Origin: an uncultured Lachnospiraceae bacterium
Lineage (GTDB): Bacteria; Bacillota; Clostridia; Lachnospirales; Lachnospiraceae
NCBI GenBank assembly: GCA_947651335.1
Contig: CANSYV010000010.1
Coordinates: 1-12,833, forward strand
Direction of reading: 5' to 3'
Length of the DNA stretch: 12,833 nucleotides
A program made the position numbers and the translations under genes. The notes beneath the pieces are model-generated. The model was not told the origin of the DNA. It ran no database searches and saw only the letters and a program-made list of their open reading frames with translations. Every line of letters begins with the position of its first letter. Position 1 is the first letter of the stretch. Shown here piece after piece: positions 1 to 7,234 of this stretch.

Positions 1-1748
1 TACTCTTTCCTCCTACGGAATCCATTATAGCATATAATAGAAGCAGAAGGGCCAGAAGAAACAGAAGACAGAGACTTAACCAGATATTAATTGTTGCTTT
101 ATTGATTATTCTGTTCGGTATTGTGGGAATGGCGGTACATTTGATACAGAAGTATACGCCCACAAAGGAACGGATGGATTCGTCCGCCTATTATGGAATT
201 ACCAATGAAGAGGAGATTCCGCTGATTTTTGGGACGGAGATCCTTGAGATGACAGGAAGGCTGGCAGACGGGCAGATTTATGTGCCTTTGGAAGCAGTAA
301 AGGGCTGGCTGAATAAACGGTTTTACTGGGATGCCAATGAGAATATATTGATTTATACAACCCCTACAGAGAAAATGATTATCACGCCAGAGAGCGATAC
401 ATACATGGCAGGGGAAGAAAAAAGAAAAGCAGACGGGTTCATCTGCAGGGCTTTGGGGGATATTCTTTATATCAATATTTCCTTTGTCAAGCAGTTTACG
501 GATATTGAGTATACCTTATTGGAAGAACCCAGCCGTCTGGTGGTCCAGTATCAGTGGTCCGGCGTGCAGGTGGTTAAGGTAAAGGAGGACACCCAGGTAC
601 GTTACAGGGGCGGCATCAAGAGCGAGATACTGACAGACGTGGCCAAAGGGACTGTGCTGCGGATGATCGACGACCTGGATGACTGGAAGTGTGTGGCCAC
701 GGAGGATGGGTATATCGGGTATATAAAAACCAGCAAATTAGAGGGCTCTCAGGAGACGCAGAACTTTGAGAGGGAGTTTCAGGCACCGGAATATACAAGC
801 ATATCCCGGGAGTACCCCATTAACCTTACCTGGCATCAGGTGAGCAACATGGATGCCAATGATGCTATGCATGTGCTGGCGAAGAATGCCCAGGGCGTGA
901 ATGTGATATCGCCCACCTGGTTTTCCCTTGCGGATAATCAGGGTAACATCACCAGTCTGGCGTCTGTGGAATACGTACAGGAAGCCCATGCAAAAGGGAT
1001 GGAAGTATGGGGGCTGATCAGCAATTTTGATGAAAATGTCAGCACCTTTGAAGTTCTTTCTCATACAGCTTCCCGGACAAAGCTGGTGAATTCCCTGGTG
1101 CGGGCGGCACAGCAGTACGGTCTGGATGGCATTAATGTGGACCTGGAGAATCTCAGTGAAGATACAGGACCCCATTTCATTCAGTTTTTAAGAGAGCTGT
1201 CGATTCTTACCAGGCTTAATCAGCTGGTGCTGTCAGTGGATAATCCGGTTCCCCAGGAATTTACAGAGCATTACGGAAGGCAGGAACAGGGGGAGATCGT
1301 AGATTATGTGATTATTATGGGATATGATGAAAACTACGCCGGTTCTCCCACGGCAGGTTCCGTGGCCTCTTATCCCTGGGTGAAGCAGGGCGTGGAAGAC
1401 ACAGTGGCTGTGGTGCCCGCAGAGAAAGTAATCAATGCCGTTCCTTTTTATACCCGGATCTGGAAGACTCAGGCCGGCGGGCTCACCAGCGAGGCGGTGG
1501 GAATGCAGGATGCGGCACGGGTGATAAAGGAACACGGGGTTACTACCTATTGGGACAAAGATGCCTGTCAGAACTATGGGGAATATGACGACGGGGAAGC
1601 CTTTTACCAGGTGTGGCTGGAAGACGAGGAGTCCCTGGGTGTGAAGATGGGACTTGTGAAAGATTACGGCCTGGCAGGTGTGGCGTCCTGGAGGCTGGGA
1701 TTCGAGAGAAAGGCGATATGGAAGGTACTGCGTGATGGCCTGGAATAA
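1..1748 (+). CDS. Membrane-anchored SH3 / glycoside hydrolase family 18 protein, 5' truncated by window edge
   Basis: Predicted to cleave beta-1,4-linked amino-sugar chains (peptidoglycan or chitin-like) at the outer membrane face. The frame is open from base 3, and the stop is TAA at 1746-1748. The TTG at 102 falls inside a hydrophobic helix (about bases 81-145) preceded by an Arg-rich stretch (about 39-77), so it is not the start; the real start lies before the window. Visible order: basic cytoplasmic tail, one membrane anchor, a beta-rich segment resembling copper-amine-oxidase-N-like wall modules, an SH3-like module (about 570-740), then the GH18 barrel (about 820-1735). The GH18 signature DGINVDLE is at 1125-1148, with the catalytic-acid Glu at 1146-1148. 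The barrel-end segment ASWRLG follows near 1683. Spore-lytic SleL/YaaH enzymes share this fold, but no LysM is visible here, so a spore role is only suggested by nearby cwlD. Family confidence is high, substrate unknown. Confidence 0.85.
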   Translation, partial: LFPPTESIIAYNRSRRARRNRRQRLNQILIVALLIILFGIVGMAVHLIQKYTPTKERMDSSAYYGITNEEEIPLIFGTEILEMTGRLADGQIYVPLEAVKGWLNKRFYWDANENILIYTTPTEKMIITPESDTYMAGEEKRKADGFICRALGDILYINISFVKQFTDIEYTLLEEPSRLVVQYQWSGVQVVKVKEDTQVRYRGGIKSEILTDVAKGTVLRMIDDLDDWKCVATEDGYIGYIKTSKLEGSQETQNFEREFQAPEYTSISREYPINLTWHQVSNMDANDAMHVLAKNAQGVNVISPTWFSLADNQGNITSLASVEYVQEAHAKGMEVWGLISNFDENVSTFEVLSHTASRTKLVNSLVRAAQQYGLDGINVDLENLSEDTGPHFIQFLRELSILTRLNQLVLSVDNPVPQEFTEHYGRQEQGEIVDYVIIMGYDENYAGSPTAGSVASYPWVKQGVEDTVAVVPAEKVINAVPFYTRIWKTQAGGLTSEAVGMQDAARVIKEHGVTTYWDKDACQNYGEYDDGEAFYQVWLEDEESLGVKMGLVKDYGLAGVASWRLGFERKAIWKVLRDGLE

Positions 1749-1770
1749 GATGACAAGTTATAAAAAGACT

Positions 1771-1776
1771 AAGGAG
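1771..1776 (+). promoter_or_regulatory. Ribosome binding site AAGGAG deciding a GTG start
   Basis: AAGGAG lies nine bases before the in-frame GTG at 1786. Alternative in-frame ATGs exist at 1735 (overlapping the preceding stop, with a poorer GGAAGG at 1720-1725) and at 1750 (no clear site). The AAGGAG spacing favours 1786. Confidence 0.5.
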
Positions 1777-1785
1777 TGGAAAGCT

Positions 1786-2319
1786 GTGAATCAGGGTGTG
1801 GGAGAAGAGATAAAAGCATCAGCGGATGAACTGGAAGGGGAAACCAAAAGAAAGTGTGATGCCATGCTGCTGGCCGCTCAGAAAGAGGCGGGAGATGTGC
1901 GCCAGCAGGCTTTGAGAGCGGCTCAGGCCACAAGAGAAGAAGGAAAAAAAGAGGCGGAGGCATTAGTGGCTGCGGCAGAAAAGCAGGCAGAAGATATCCG
2001 GACGAAGACGCAGAAGGAGAGAAAGGCTGTGCTGGCACAGACAGAGAGAGAAGCCTACGAGATATTGGAGCGGGCACAGGAAGAGGCAGCAGAGGTGAGG
2101 GAACGGGCAGCACAGGCAGCCAGAGCCATCTGCCAGAGCACAATGAAGGAGGCCAGGGGAATCTATCTGGAGCTGCAGGATGAAATGAATGCTATGATAG
2201 ATGGCATTAACCAGGCCCAGAACAGTTTTATGAAATCCTATAAAGAAGTACATCAGATTTTGGATACCATTCCCGGAAAGCTGATTCAGCTGGACGGGGA
2301 GGATGAACTGGAAGATTAA
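1786..2319 (+). CDS. Small soluble hendecad-repeat coiled-coil protein, function unknown
   Basis: I do not recognise a named family. From the GTG at 1786 the product is 177 residues, with no signal peptide or membrane segment. It is rich in Ala, Glu, Lys, Arg and Gln. From about residue 9 to 140 the chain divides into twelve consecutive 11-residue units without insertion. Small residues (mostly Ala) fall at unit position 5, Ala/Thr/Gly at position 1, and Val/Ile/Leu/Met at position 8 (examples: AEKQAEDIRTK, TEREAYEILER, AQEEAAEVRER). Hendecads of this kind form right-handed coiled coils, as in the ATP synthase b stalk and some V-ATPase stalk subunits. The last roughly 35 residues are less regular and end acidic. 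It starts 37 bases after the GH18 gene and probably shares its transcript. A scaffold or stalk role is inference. Start alternatives are ATG 1735 (194 residues) or ATG 1750. Confidence 0.75.
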   Translation: MNQGVGEEIKASADELEGETKRKCDAMLLAAQKEAGDVRQQALRAAQATREEGKKEAEALVAAAEKQAEDIRTKTQKERKAVLAQTEREAYEILERAQEEAAEVRERAAQAARAICQSTMKEARGIYLELQDEMNAMIDGINQAQNSFMKSYKEVHQILDTIPGKLIQLDGEDELED

Positions 2320-2344
2320 GTCTATTGCAAATTATGTATTCCTT

Positions 2345-2389
2345 ATACCCTTTGCCGCATATATTTAACAGAATATGCGTAGAGGGTAT
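2345..2389 (+). promoter_or_regulatory. Hairpin sequestering the cwlD ribosome binding site
   Basis: ATACCCT (2345-2351) pairs perfectly with AGGGTAT (2383-2389), and GCATAT (2357-2362) with ATATGC (2373-2378). The intervening bases pair through two G-U wobbles with one bulged C at 2356, giving an almost continuous stem of about 17 pairs around a 10-base loop (2363-2372). The likely cwlD Shine-Dalgarno AGAGGG (2381-2386) lies inside the 3' arm. A short T-rich stretch follows (TATTTTAT), so a weak terminator for the upstream genes is an alternative reading. Confidence 0.65.
2358..2365 (+). promoter_or_regulatory. Candidate sporulation sigma (SigE-like) -10 element for cwlD
   Basis: CATATATT differs at one position from the Bacillus SigE -10 consensus CATACANT. 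It overlaps the 5' arm of the hairpin ahead of cwlD. No convincing -35 is present at the usual 14-base spacing; GTATT at 2336-2340 lies 17 bases upstream. Initiation about seven bases downstream would give an mRNA lacking the 5' arm. B. subtilis cwlD is known to be under mother-cell SigE (and SigG) control, which makes this plausible but unproven. Confidence 0.3.
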
Positions 2390-2394
2390 TTTAT

Positions 2395-3084
2395 ATGAAA
2401 TCAAGAAAGCCTTTGGAACTTTGTATGGGGATTCTGCTGATTGCAGGTGCACTGGCATTGTCAAGGGAGGTGGTGCAGGTGGTCAGCAAAAACCAGAGAG
2501 CGGCCAAGACCATTGTGGTGGACGCCGGGCACGGGGGCAGCGACCCGGGGATGGTGACAGAAGAATTAAAGGAGAAGGATCTGAATCTGACTATTGCGAA
2601 AATGTTGAGAACATATTTGGAAAAGGAAGGGTATTATGTGGAGATGACCCGGACAGAAGATAAAGGTCTGTATCAGGAAGGCTCCAGAAATCAGAAGGCC
2701 CAGGATATGCAGAATCGTGTGGCATTTATTGCGGAGAAATCACCCCTGCTTACGGTGAGTATACATCAGAACAGCTATCCGGACCCGTCAGTAAAAGGAC
2801 CCCAGGTATTCTATTACGCAGACTCAGTGGAGGGAGAAAAGCTGGCAGGGTGTATACAGAGCCAGATGAATGAGAAGCTGGAGACAGAAAGCCCCCGGGA
2901 GGCCAAGGGGAATACCAGTTATTATCTGCTGAAAAAGAGTTCCGGGGTTTTGAATATCATAGAATGCGGCTTTATGACAAATCCACAGGAGGCGGCCAGT
3001 CTTCAGGAAAAGGGATATCAGCAGAAAGTGGTGGAGGCAATCGGGTCGGGAATTAAGGACTATTTACAGGGAAAAGAGGAATAA
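2395..3084 (+). CDS. cwlD: N-acetylmuramoyl-L-alanine amidase, CwlD type (spore cortex)
   Basis: Zinc amidase (Amidase_3) that removes the peptide from muramic acid. In spore formers CwlD acts in the mother-cell/intermembrane space, before a deacetylase (PdaA) makes cortex muramic-delta-lactam. The 229-residue product has a single hydrophobic N-terminal segment (about residues 8-22, membrane anchor or uncleaved signal) followed directly by the catalytic domain (about 38-225). Zinc ligands are visible as H46 in DAGHGG, E60 in KEKDLN and H124 in SIHQN; catalytic E190 lies in IIECGF. The length, single-domain layout with no wall-binding repeats, and motifs such as FYYADS match CwlD rather than larger vegetative amidases. 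ATG 2395 follows AGAGGG by eight bases. That site lies in a strong hairpin, suggesting controlled translation. Clostridial CwlD is known to need a GerS-type partner; none is visible here. The 88-base gap to the next gene holds a possible new promoter. Confidence 0.88.
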   Translation: MKSRKPLELCMGILLIAGALALSREVVQVVSKNQRAAKTIVVDAGHGGSDPGMVTEELKEKDLNLTIAKMLRTYLEKEGYYVEMTRTEDKGLYQEGSRNQKAQDMQNRVAFIAEKSPLLTVSIHQNSYPDPSVKGPQVFYYADSVEGEKLAGCIQSQMNEKLETESPREAKGNTSYYLLKKSSGVLNIIECGFMTNPQEAASLQEKGYQQKVVEAIGSGIKDYLQGKEE

Positions 3085-3109
3085 TACTCTGGTCTCTCCT
3101 CTGATTATG

Positions 3110-3118
3110 TGATATAGT
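3110..3118 (+). promoter_or_regulatory. Candidate extended -10 promoter ahead of the GT2 gene
   Basis: TGATATAGT combines a TG extension with a TATAGT -10 (one mismatch to TATAAT). There is no good -35 at 17 bases. Initiation near 3125 would leave about 48 leader bases. Just upstream, CTCCTCT (3096-3102) is perfectly complementary to AGAGGAG (3161-3167) in the downstream ribosome binding site, and it would be excluded from this transcript. Confidence 0.35.
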
Positions 3119-3172
3119 AGACAGGTACCTTCCTGGTACATGAAAGTCGAGACAATTCAGAGAGGAGGCGCA

Positions 3173-3889
3173 ATGGATAAGCTTTATATAGTGATGCCTG
3201 TGTACAACGAAGAAGAAAACATCCAGAGAGTAATCGCTCAGTGGCATCCGGTGGTGGAAGGAATCGGACCGGAAAGCCGTCTGGTGCTGATTGACGACGG
3301 AAGTCAGGACAATACTTATTCGATTGCGGCGGGATTAAAAGAGATTTACCCGCAGCTGGCTGTTTATACAAAGGAAAACCAGGGGCACGGTCCCACTGTG
3401 CTTCGGGGGTATCGGTATGCCATCCGCCATGGGGCTGATTATGTATTTCAGACAGACTCGGATGGTCAGACGCTGCCTTCAGAGTTTTCAAAATTCTGGA
3501 GAAACCGCAGTAAATGCGGGATTCTGCTGGGAAACAGGAAAAAGAGAGAAGACGGTCTGTGCAGGGCATTTATCTCCAAGGGGGTGCTGCGCGGTGTGCT
3601 GCTGGCGGTGTTTCATGTGTGGGAAAAGGACGCCAATGTCCCTTACCGTCTCATGAAGTGCAGCCAGCTTAAGGAAGTGCTTCAAAAAGTACCAAAGAAT
3701 TTTTTTCTGGCGAACGTGCTGATTACGATCATATACAGAAAGAACGGGATGGGTGTCTGTTACTATCCTATTACCTTCCTGAAGCGCCAGGGAGGAGAGA
3801 ATACCATTAATATGAAGAAAATTTTCCAAATCGGAGTGCAGGCGGTGAGGCAGTTTGCGGTTCTGAGGAAAAGAGTGGAGTGCAGATAA
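3173..3889 (+). CDS. Family 2 glycosyltransferase (dolichol-phosphate-sugar synthase-like)
   Basis: Inverting GT-A glycosyltransferase using a nucleotide sugar; the acceptor is probably a polyprenyl phosphate or cell-surface glycan. The 238-residue product opens directly with the GT2 beta-strand MPVYNEEENI. The nucleotide-binding DDGS motif is at 41-44 and the metal-binding region TDSDGQ at 94-99 (DXD-like D95, D97). A basic GNRKKRED loop is at 120-127. The C-terminal part is basic and has no clear membrane helices, unlike many dolichol-phosphate mannose synthases. The start is ATG 3173, preceded by AGAGGAGG (3161-3168). The in-frame ATG at 3140 would place the ribosome binding site inside the gene and add residues before the conserved first strand. 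It is followed 13 bases later by a DUF2298 GT-C-like membrane protein, suggesting it makes the lipid-linked sugar that protein uses. Pathway and sugar are unknown. Confidence 0.85.
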   Translation: MDKLYIVMPVYNEEENIQRVIAQWHPVVEGIGPESRLVLIDDGSQDNTYSIAAGLKEIYPQLAVYTKENQGHGPTVLRGYRYAIRHGADYVFQTDSDGQTLPSEFSKFWRNRSKCGILLGNRKKREDGLCRAFISKGVLRGVLLAVFHVWEKDANVPYRLMKCSQLKEVLQKVPKNFFLANVLITIIYRKNGMGVCYYPITFLKRQGGENTINMKKIFQIGVQAVRQFAVLRKRVECR

Positions 3890-3902
3890 AGGAGTCTTGA
3901 CG

Positions 3903-6101
3903 ATGGAAATACGGCGTGAATGGAAGCTCCCGCAGATAATGAAGATAAGGTGGGAGATAAAGATTCTGACAGGCATTTTACTGGTGCTGGTGACAATTTT
4001 TCTCCTGCGGGGAGACAGCAGAACATATCTGGCCTGGTATCTGGCTGTGTGGGTGCTGGGATGCGCCTTTATGCCGCTGACGGGGACGCTGTTCTCTGGA
4101 TATCAGGACCGGGGATGGCTGTTTTCTAAGGTGCTGGCCATTGGAATATCGGGTTATCTCACCTGGCTTCTGGTGACACTGGGTATCTTGAAATTTACAG
4201 CCGCATCCTGTCTGGGCGTGACGTTTGCGTGTGTGGCGGGAAACGGACTGCTGGCTTTTTATCTGGACAGGAAAAAGCGTTATGTACTTCCTGATAATCA
4301 GGGGGATTTGATCTTTGTGGAAGAGGTCATACTGTTTACCACGTTTTTACTGTGGACATATGTGGCAGGATTCAGGCCCCAGGCTCATGGAGTGGAGAAA
4401 TTCATGGATTATGGGTTTATGGAAGCCATGATGCGCAGTACCACCCTTCCGGCACGGGATATGTGGTACAGCCAGGAACCCATGAACTATTATTATGGGG
4501 GCCAGTATTATGCCGTGTATCTGACAAAACTGACGGGGACGCCGCTGTCTGCCGCGTATCATCTGATGCGGACATTGACAGCTGGCATGGCGTTTGCCCT
4601 GCCTTTTTCTATCGTGCGCCAGGCGGCGGCAGATTATTATGGAAAAGCCAGGCGGGTTCTCCCTGCTTTATCAGGGCTTCTGGCAGGGGCCGCTGTCTCC
4701 CTGGCGGGAAACATGCATTATGTGATCTATGCCTGGATTCTTCCACGGACGCCTCTGGGAAAAGGGGAAGAAGATTACTGGTTTCCCAGTTCCACCCGTT
4801 ACATTGGACATAACCCGGATACCATGGACAGGACGATTCATGAATTTCCTTCCTATTCATTTATTTTAGGAGATCTCCATGCGCATGTGGTAAATGTTCT
4901 GTTTGTACTGGTGGTTATCGGTCTGCTGTACGGGTGGATGAAACGGAAAAAATATGATGGGGGGCGTGTGCTTTTCCAATGGCCTCTGGTGATGTGCGGT
5001 ATTTTTATTGGTATTTTCCAGTGGACCAATGCCTGGGACTTTGCCATTTATTATGTGACTGCCTGCGGTGTGTGCTTTTTTGGCAATCTGCGGCGGTTTG
5101 GGAACTGGAAGCAGGGGATTGGCTTTTGTGCTGTGCAGTGGGCCCAGATGCTTCTGCTGGCATTTTTCACGGCACTGCCGTTTACCCTGAGCTTTGACAG
5201 CAGTATGGCCCAGGGAGTCCGGTTTGTGAAGAATCATTCCGCGTTTTATCAGTTTTGCATTTTGTGGGCCCTTCCCATTGCCGTGATTGTCTTTTATCTG
5301 GTGAAACTCTTTTTGGAGCGGGGAAAATGCAGACCTCTTTTGTGGCTGAAACGGACGAAAGCTCCTGATGTTTTCACCGCTGTTTTGTGCCTGTGCGGGC
5401 TGGGGCTCATTATACTTCCGGAAATTGTGTATCTACGGGATATTTATGAGGAGACTTCGGCCCGGTCCAATACCATGTTTAAGCTGACTTATCAGGCGTT
5501 TATTATGTTTGGCATTGGGATGGGATTTATTCTTCCCCGTTTACTCACTGCCAAAAAGCAGAAATGGATTCGGGCAGTGGGTGTTCTCGGTACGGCGTGC
5601 CTGCTGTGTACCATGGGTTTTACCTTTACCGGGGTGTCACAGTGGAATGGAAATGTGTGGCAGCGGGAAGGGTATCAGGGGCTGGACTGCACCGCGTATC
5701 TGGAGTCACAATATCCCCAGGACGCTCCGGCAATCCGCTGGCTCAAGGCAAATGTCCAGGGAAACCCAGTGGTTTTGGAGGCAAATGGGGACAGCTACAG
5801 CGATTACTGCCGGGTGTCTGCCATGACCGGGCTGCCCACCATTCTGGGATGGTATACCCATGAGTGGCTGTGGCGGGAGGACACCAATGACCTGAATGAG
5901 AAATCCCTGGAGATTGAAACCATATATACATCTGCGGATGAGGCACAGGTACGGGAACTGCTGGAGAAGTACCAGGTGGAATATATTTTTGTGGGCCAGA
6001 TGGAGAGAGATAAATATCCCCAGCTGAACGTAAACCTGCTGAGAAGCCTGGGGACTGCGGTTTTTGACGATGAGGCGCTGATTATCCAGGTGGATAGATG
6101 A
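3903..6101 (+). CDS. DUF2298 (YYY-type) multi-pass membrane protein, GT-C-like
   Basis: A 732-residue polytopic membrane protein with about a dozen hydrophobic segments and a soluble C-terminal region after about residue 600. Features I associate with DUF2298 are visible: PSYSFILGDLHAH (DLHAH 324-328), SNTMFK near 522-527, ILGWYTHEWLWR (about 647-658), and a late EYIFVG strand. GT-C lipid-linked-sugar transferases (the PMT/AglB type fold) show a similar split of many helices with acidic/His catalytic loops, so DLHAH and the GW..HE..WR loop are candidate active-site elements; this is inference. ATG 3903 has AAAGGAG eight bases upstream. The TTG at 3897 in the same frame has only two bases after GGAG and is rejected. 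The gene lies 13 bases after the GT2 gene, pointing to one transcript and a shared job in surface glycan or glycoprotein synthesis. Biochemical function is not established. Confidence 0.85.
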   Translation: MEIRREWKLPQIMKIRWEIKILTGILLVLVTIFLLRGDSRTYLAWYLAVWVLGCAFMPLTGTLFSGYQDRGWLFSKVLAIGISGYLTWLLVTLGILKFTAASCLGVTFACVAGNGLLAFYLDRKKRYVLPDNQGDLIFVEEVILFTTFLLWTYVAGFRPQAHGVEKFMDYGFMEAMMRSTTLPARDMWYSQEPMNYYYGGQYYAVYLTKLTGTPLSAAYHLMRTLTAGMAFALPFSIVRQAAADYYGKARRVLPALSGLLAGAAVSLAGNMHYVIYAWILPRTPLGKGEEDYWFPSSTRYIGHNPDTMDRTIHEFPSYSFILGDLHAHVVNVLFVLVVIGLLYGWMKRKKYDGGRVLFQWPLVMCGIFIGIFQWTNAWDFAIYYVTACGVCFFGNLRRFGNWKQGIGFCAVQWAQMLLLAFFTALPFTLSFDSSMAQGVRFVKNHSAFYQFCILWALPIAVIVFYLVKLFLERGKCRPLLWLKRTKAPDVFTAVLCLCGLGLIILPEIVYLRDIYEETSARSNTMFKLTYQAFIMFGIGMGFILPRLLTAKKQKWIRAVGVLGTACLLCTMGFTFTGVSQWNGNVWQREGYQGLDCTAYLESQYPQDAPAIRWLKANVQGNPVVLEANGDSYSDYCRVSAMTGLPTILGWYTHEWLWREDTNDLNEKSLEIETIYTSADEAQVRELLEKYQVEYIFVGQMERDKYPQLNVNLLRSLGTAVFDDEALIIQVDR

Positions 6102-6130
6102 GCTGATGATAATTTAGAAAGAAGTTTATA

Positions 6131-7192
6131 ATGAAAGCGGAATTGATAAAGATTAATCCGGAAAATCCGGAGCAGGAGATTATTGACAGGGCCGGAAAGA
6201 TTCTGAGAGAGGGAGGTCTGGTGGCGTTTCCCACGGAGACAGTCTATGGACTGGGAGGGGACGGATTGAATGCCAAATCTTCTGCCAGGATATACCAGGC
6301 AAAAGGCCGGCCTTCGGATAATCCGCTGATTATTCATATTGCCCGGATGGAGGACCTGGAGACTGCCGCCAGGCGGATACCCCAGGGGGCGGTCCGTCTG
6401 GCTGAGAGATTCTGGCCCGGTCCCCTTACTATGATTTTTCCAAAAACGGATATAGTGCCTTATGAGACCACAGGCGGGCTGGACAGTGTGGCTGTGCGCA
6501 TGCCAGGCCACCCGGCGGCGCTGGCACTGATTAGGGCAGGGGGAGGCTTCGTGGCTGCGCCCAGTGCCAACCGCTCAGGAAGGCCAAGCCCCACACTGGC
6601 AGACCATGTGGCAGAGGATCTGGGGGATACCGTGGACATGATCCTGGACGGCGGCAGGGCCGGAATCGGGCTGGAATCAACCATTGTTGATTTTACAGAG
6701 GATGTGCCTGTGATTCTAAGGCCGGGGTATATTAACCGGGAGATGCTGGTTTCCTGCATTGGACAGGTAAACATGGACCCAGGTCTGCAGGAGACAAACC
6801 GTCCGCCCAAAGCGCCGGGGATGCGCTACCGCCACTATTCTCCCAGGGCGCCTCTTGCCATTGTGCAGGGGGAGGCAGGACGGGCGGCGGCATATATCAA
6901 TGAGCTTGCGCAGATGGAAGAACAAAAAGGCGGACGGGCGGGCATACTGGCCTGCCGGGAAACCGAACATCTTTACCAGGCCGGGCTGGTGAAAAGTATC
7001 GGAAGCCGCAGTCTGGATGAGACCATTGCCAAGCATCTGTATCAGGTGCTGCGGGAATTTGACCAGGAACAGGTGTCCTGTATCTATTCGGAATCCTTTG
7101 ATACGCCCCGGATGGGACAGGCGGTTATGAATCGTCTGAAAAAGGCGGCAGGGGGACGGGTGATACAGGTGCCTGATGATACAGGTGCCTGA
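6131..7192 (+). CDS. L-threonylcarbamoyladenylate synthase (Sua5/YwlC type)
   Basis: Makes threonylcarbamoyl-AMP from Thr, bicarbonate and ATP, the first step of tRNA t6A37 modification; the Tsa complex then transfers it to ANN-decoding tRNAs. Cytosolic. The 353-residue product has the YrdC catalytic domain (about 8-205) with PTETVYGLG at 34-42, KGRPSDNPL at 58-66, APSANRSG at 143-150 and ESTIVD at 182-187. A linker APGMRYRHYSP at about 228-238 follows, then a C-terminal Sua5 domain (about 240-350). The extra domain makes it the long Sua5/YwlC form rather than short TsaC. ATG 6131 has only a weak AGAAAGAAG ribosome binding site (6116-6124), and no promoter is evident in the 29-base gap, so it is probably co-transcribed with DUF2298. 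The 3' end carries a 16-bp tandem duplication that rewrites the last residues (VPDDTGA). Confidence 0.92.
   Translation: MKAELIKINPENPEQEIIDRAGKILREGGLVAFPTETVYGLGGDGLNAKSSARIYQAKGRPSDNPLIIHIARMEDLETAARRIPQGAVRLAERFWPGPLTMIFPKTDIVPYETTGGLDSVAVRMPGHPAALALIRAGGGFVAAPSANRSGRPSPTLADHVAEDLGDTVDMILDGGRAGIGLESTIVDFTEDVPVILRPGYINREMLVSCIGQVNMDPGLQETNRPPKAPGMRYRHYSPRAPLAIVQGEAGRAAAYINELAQMEEQKGGRAGILACRETEHLYQAGLVKSIGSRSLDETIAKHLYQVLREFDQEQVSCIYSESFDTPRMGQAVMNRLKKAAGGRVIQVPDDTGA
7161..7192 (+). repeat. Perfect 16-bp tandem duplication across a stop codon
   Basis: TGATACAGGTGCCTGA occurs twice with no gap (7161-7176 and 7177-7192). The unit is not a multiple of three. The reading frame passes through the first copy and stops at the TGA that ends the second. 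Removing one copy would make the protein end VPDDE with TGA at the site now numbered 7198-7200, so the duplication changed the C-terminus and moved the stop. Confidence 0.95.
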
Positions 7193-7234
7193 TGATGAAT
7201 GAAAATATCCATGATTGATAGAGAGGAGAAAAAA

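Noticed and set aside
738..1175. Long antisense reading frame inside the GH18 gene, and similar antisense frames throughout (for example 5804-6511, 8778-9515, 11260-11937)
   Set aside because: They lie opposite clearly conserved genes, have no RBS and show no recognisable motifs; shadows of codon bias.
2325..2663. Overlapping + frame across the start of cwlD
   Set aside because: Runs through the hairpin and the cwlD catalytic domain in another frame, with low-complexity composition and no RBS.
7059..7086. TTGACC followed by TATCTA as a promoter for proS
   Set aside because: The -10 matches TATAAT at only three positions and lies within conserved coding sequence; operon read-through is simpler.
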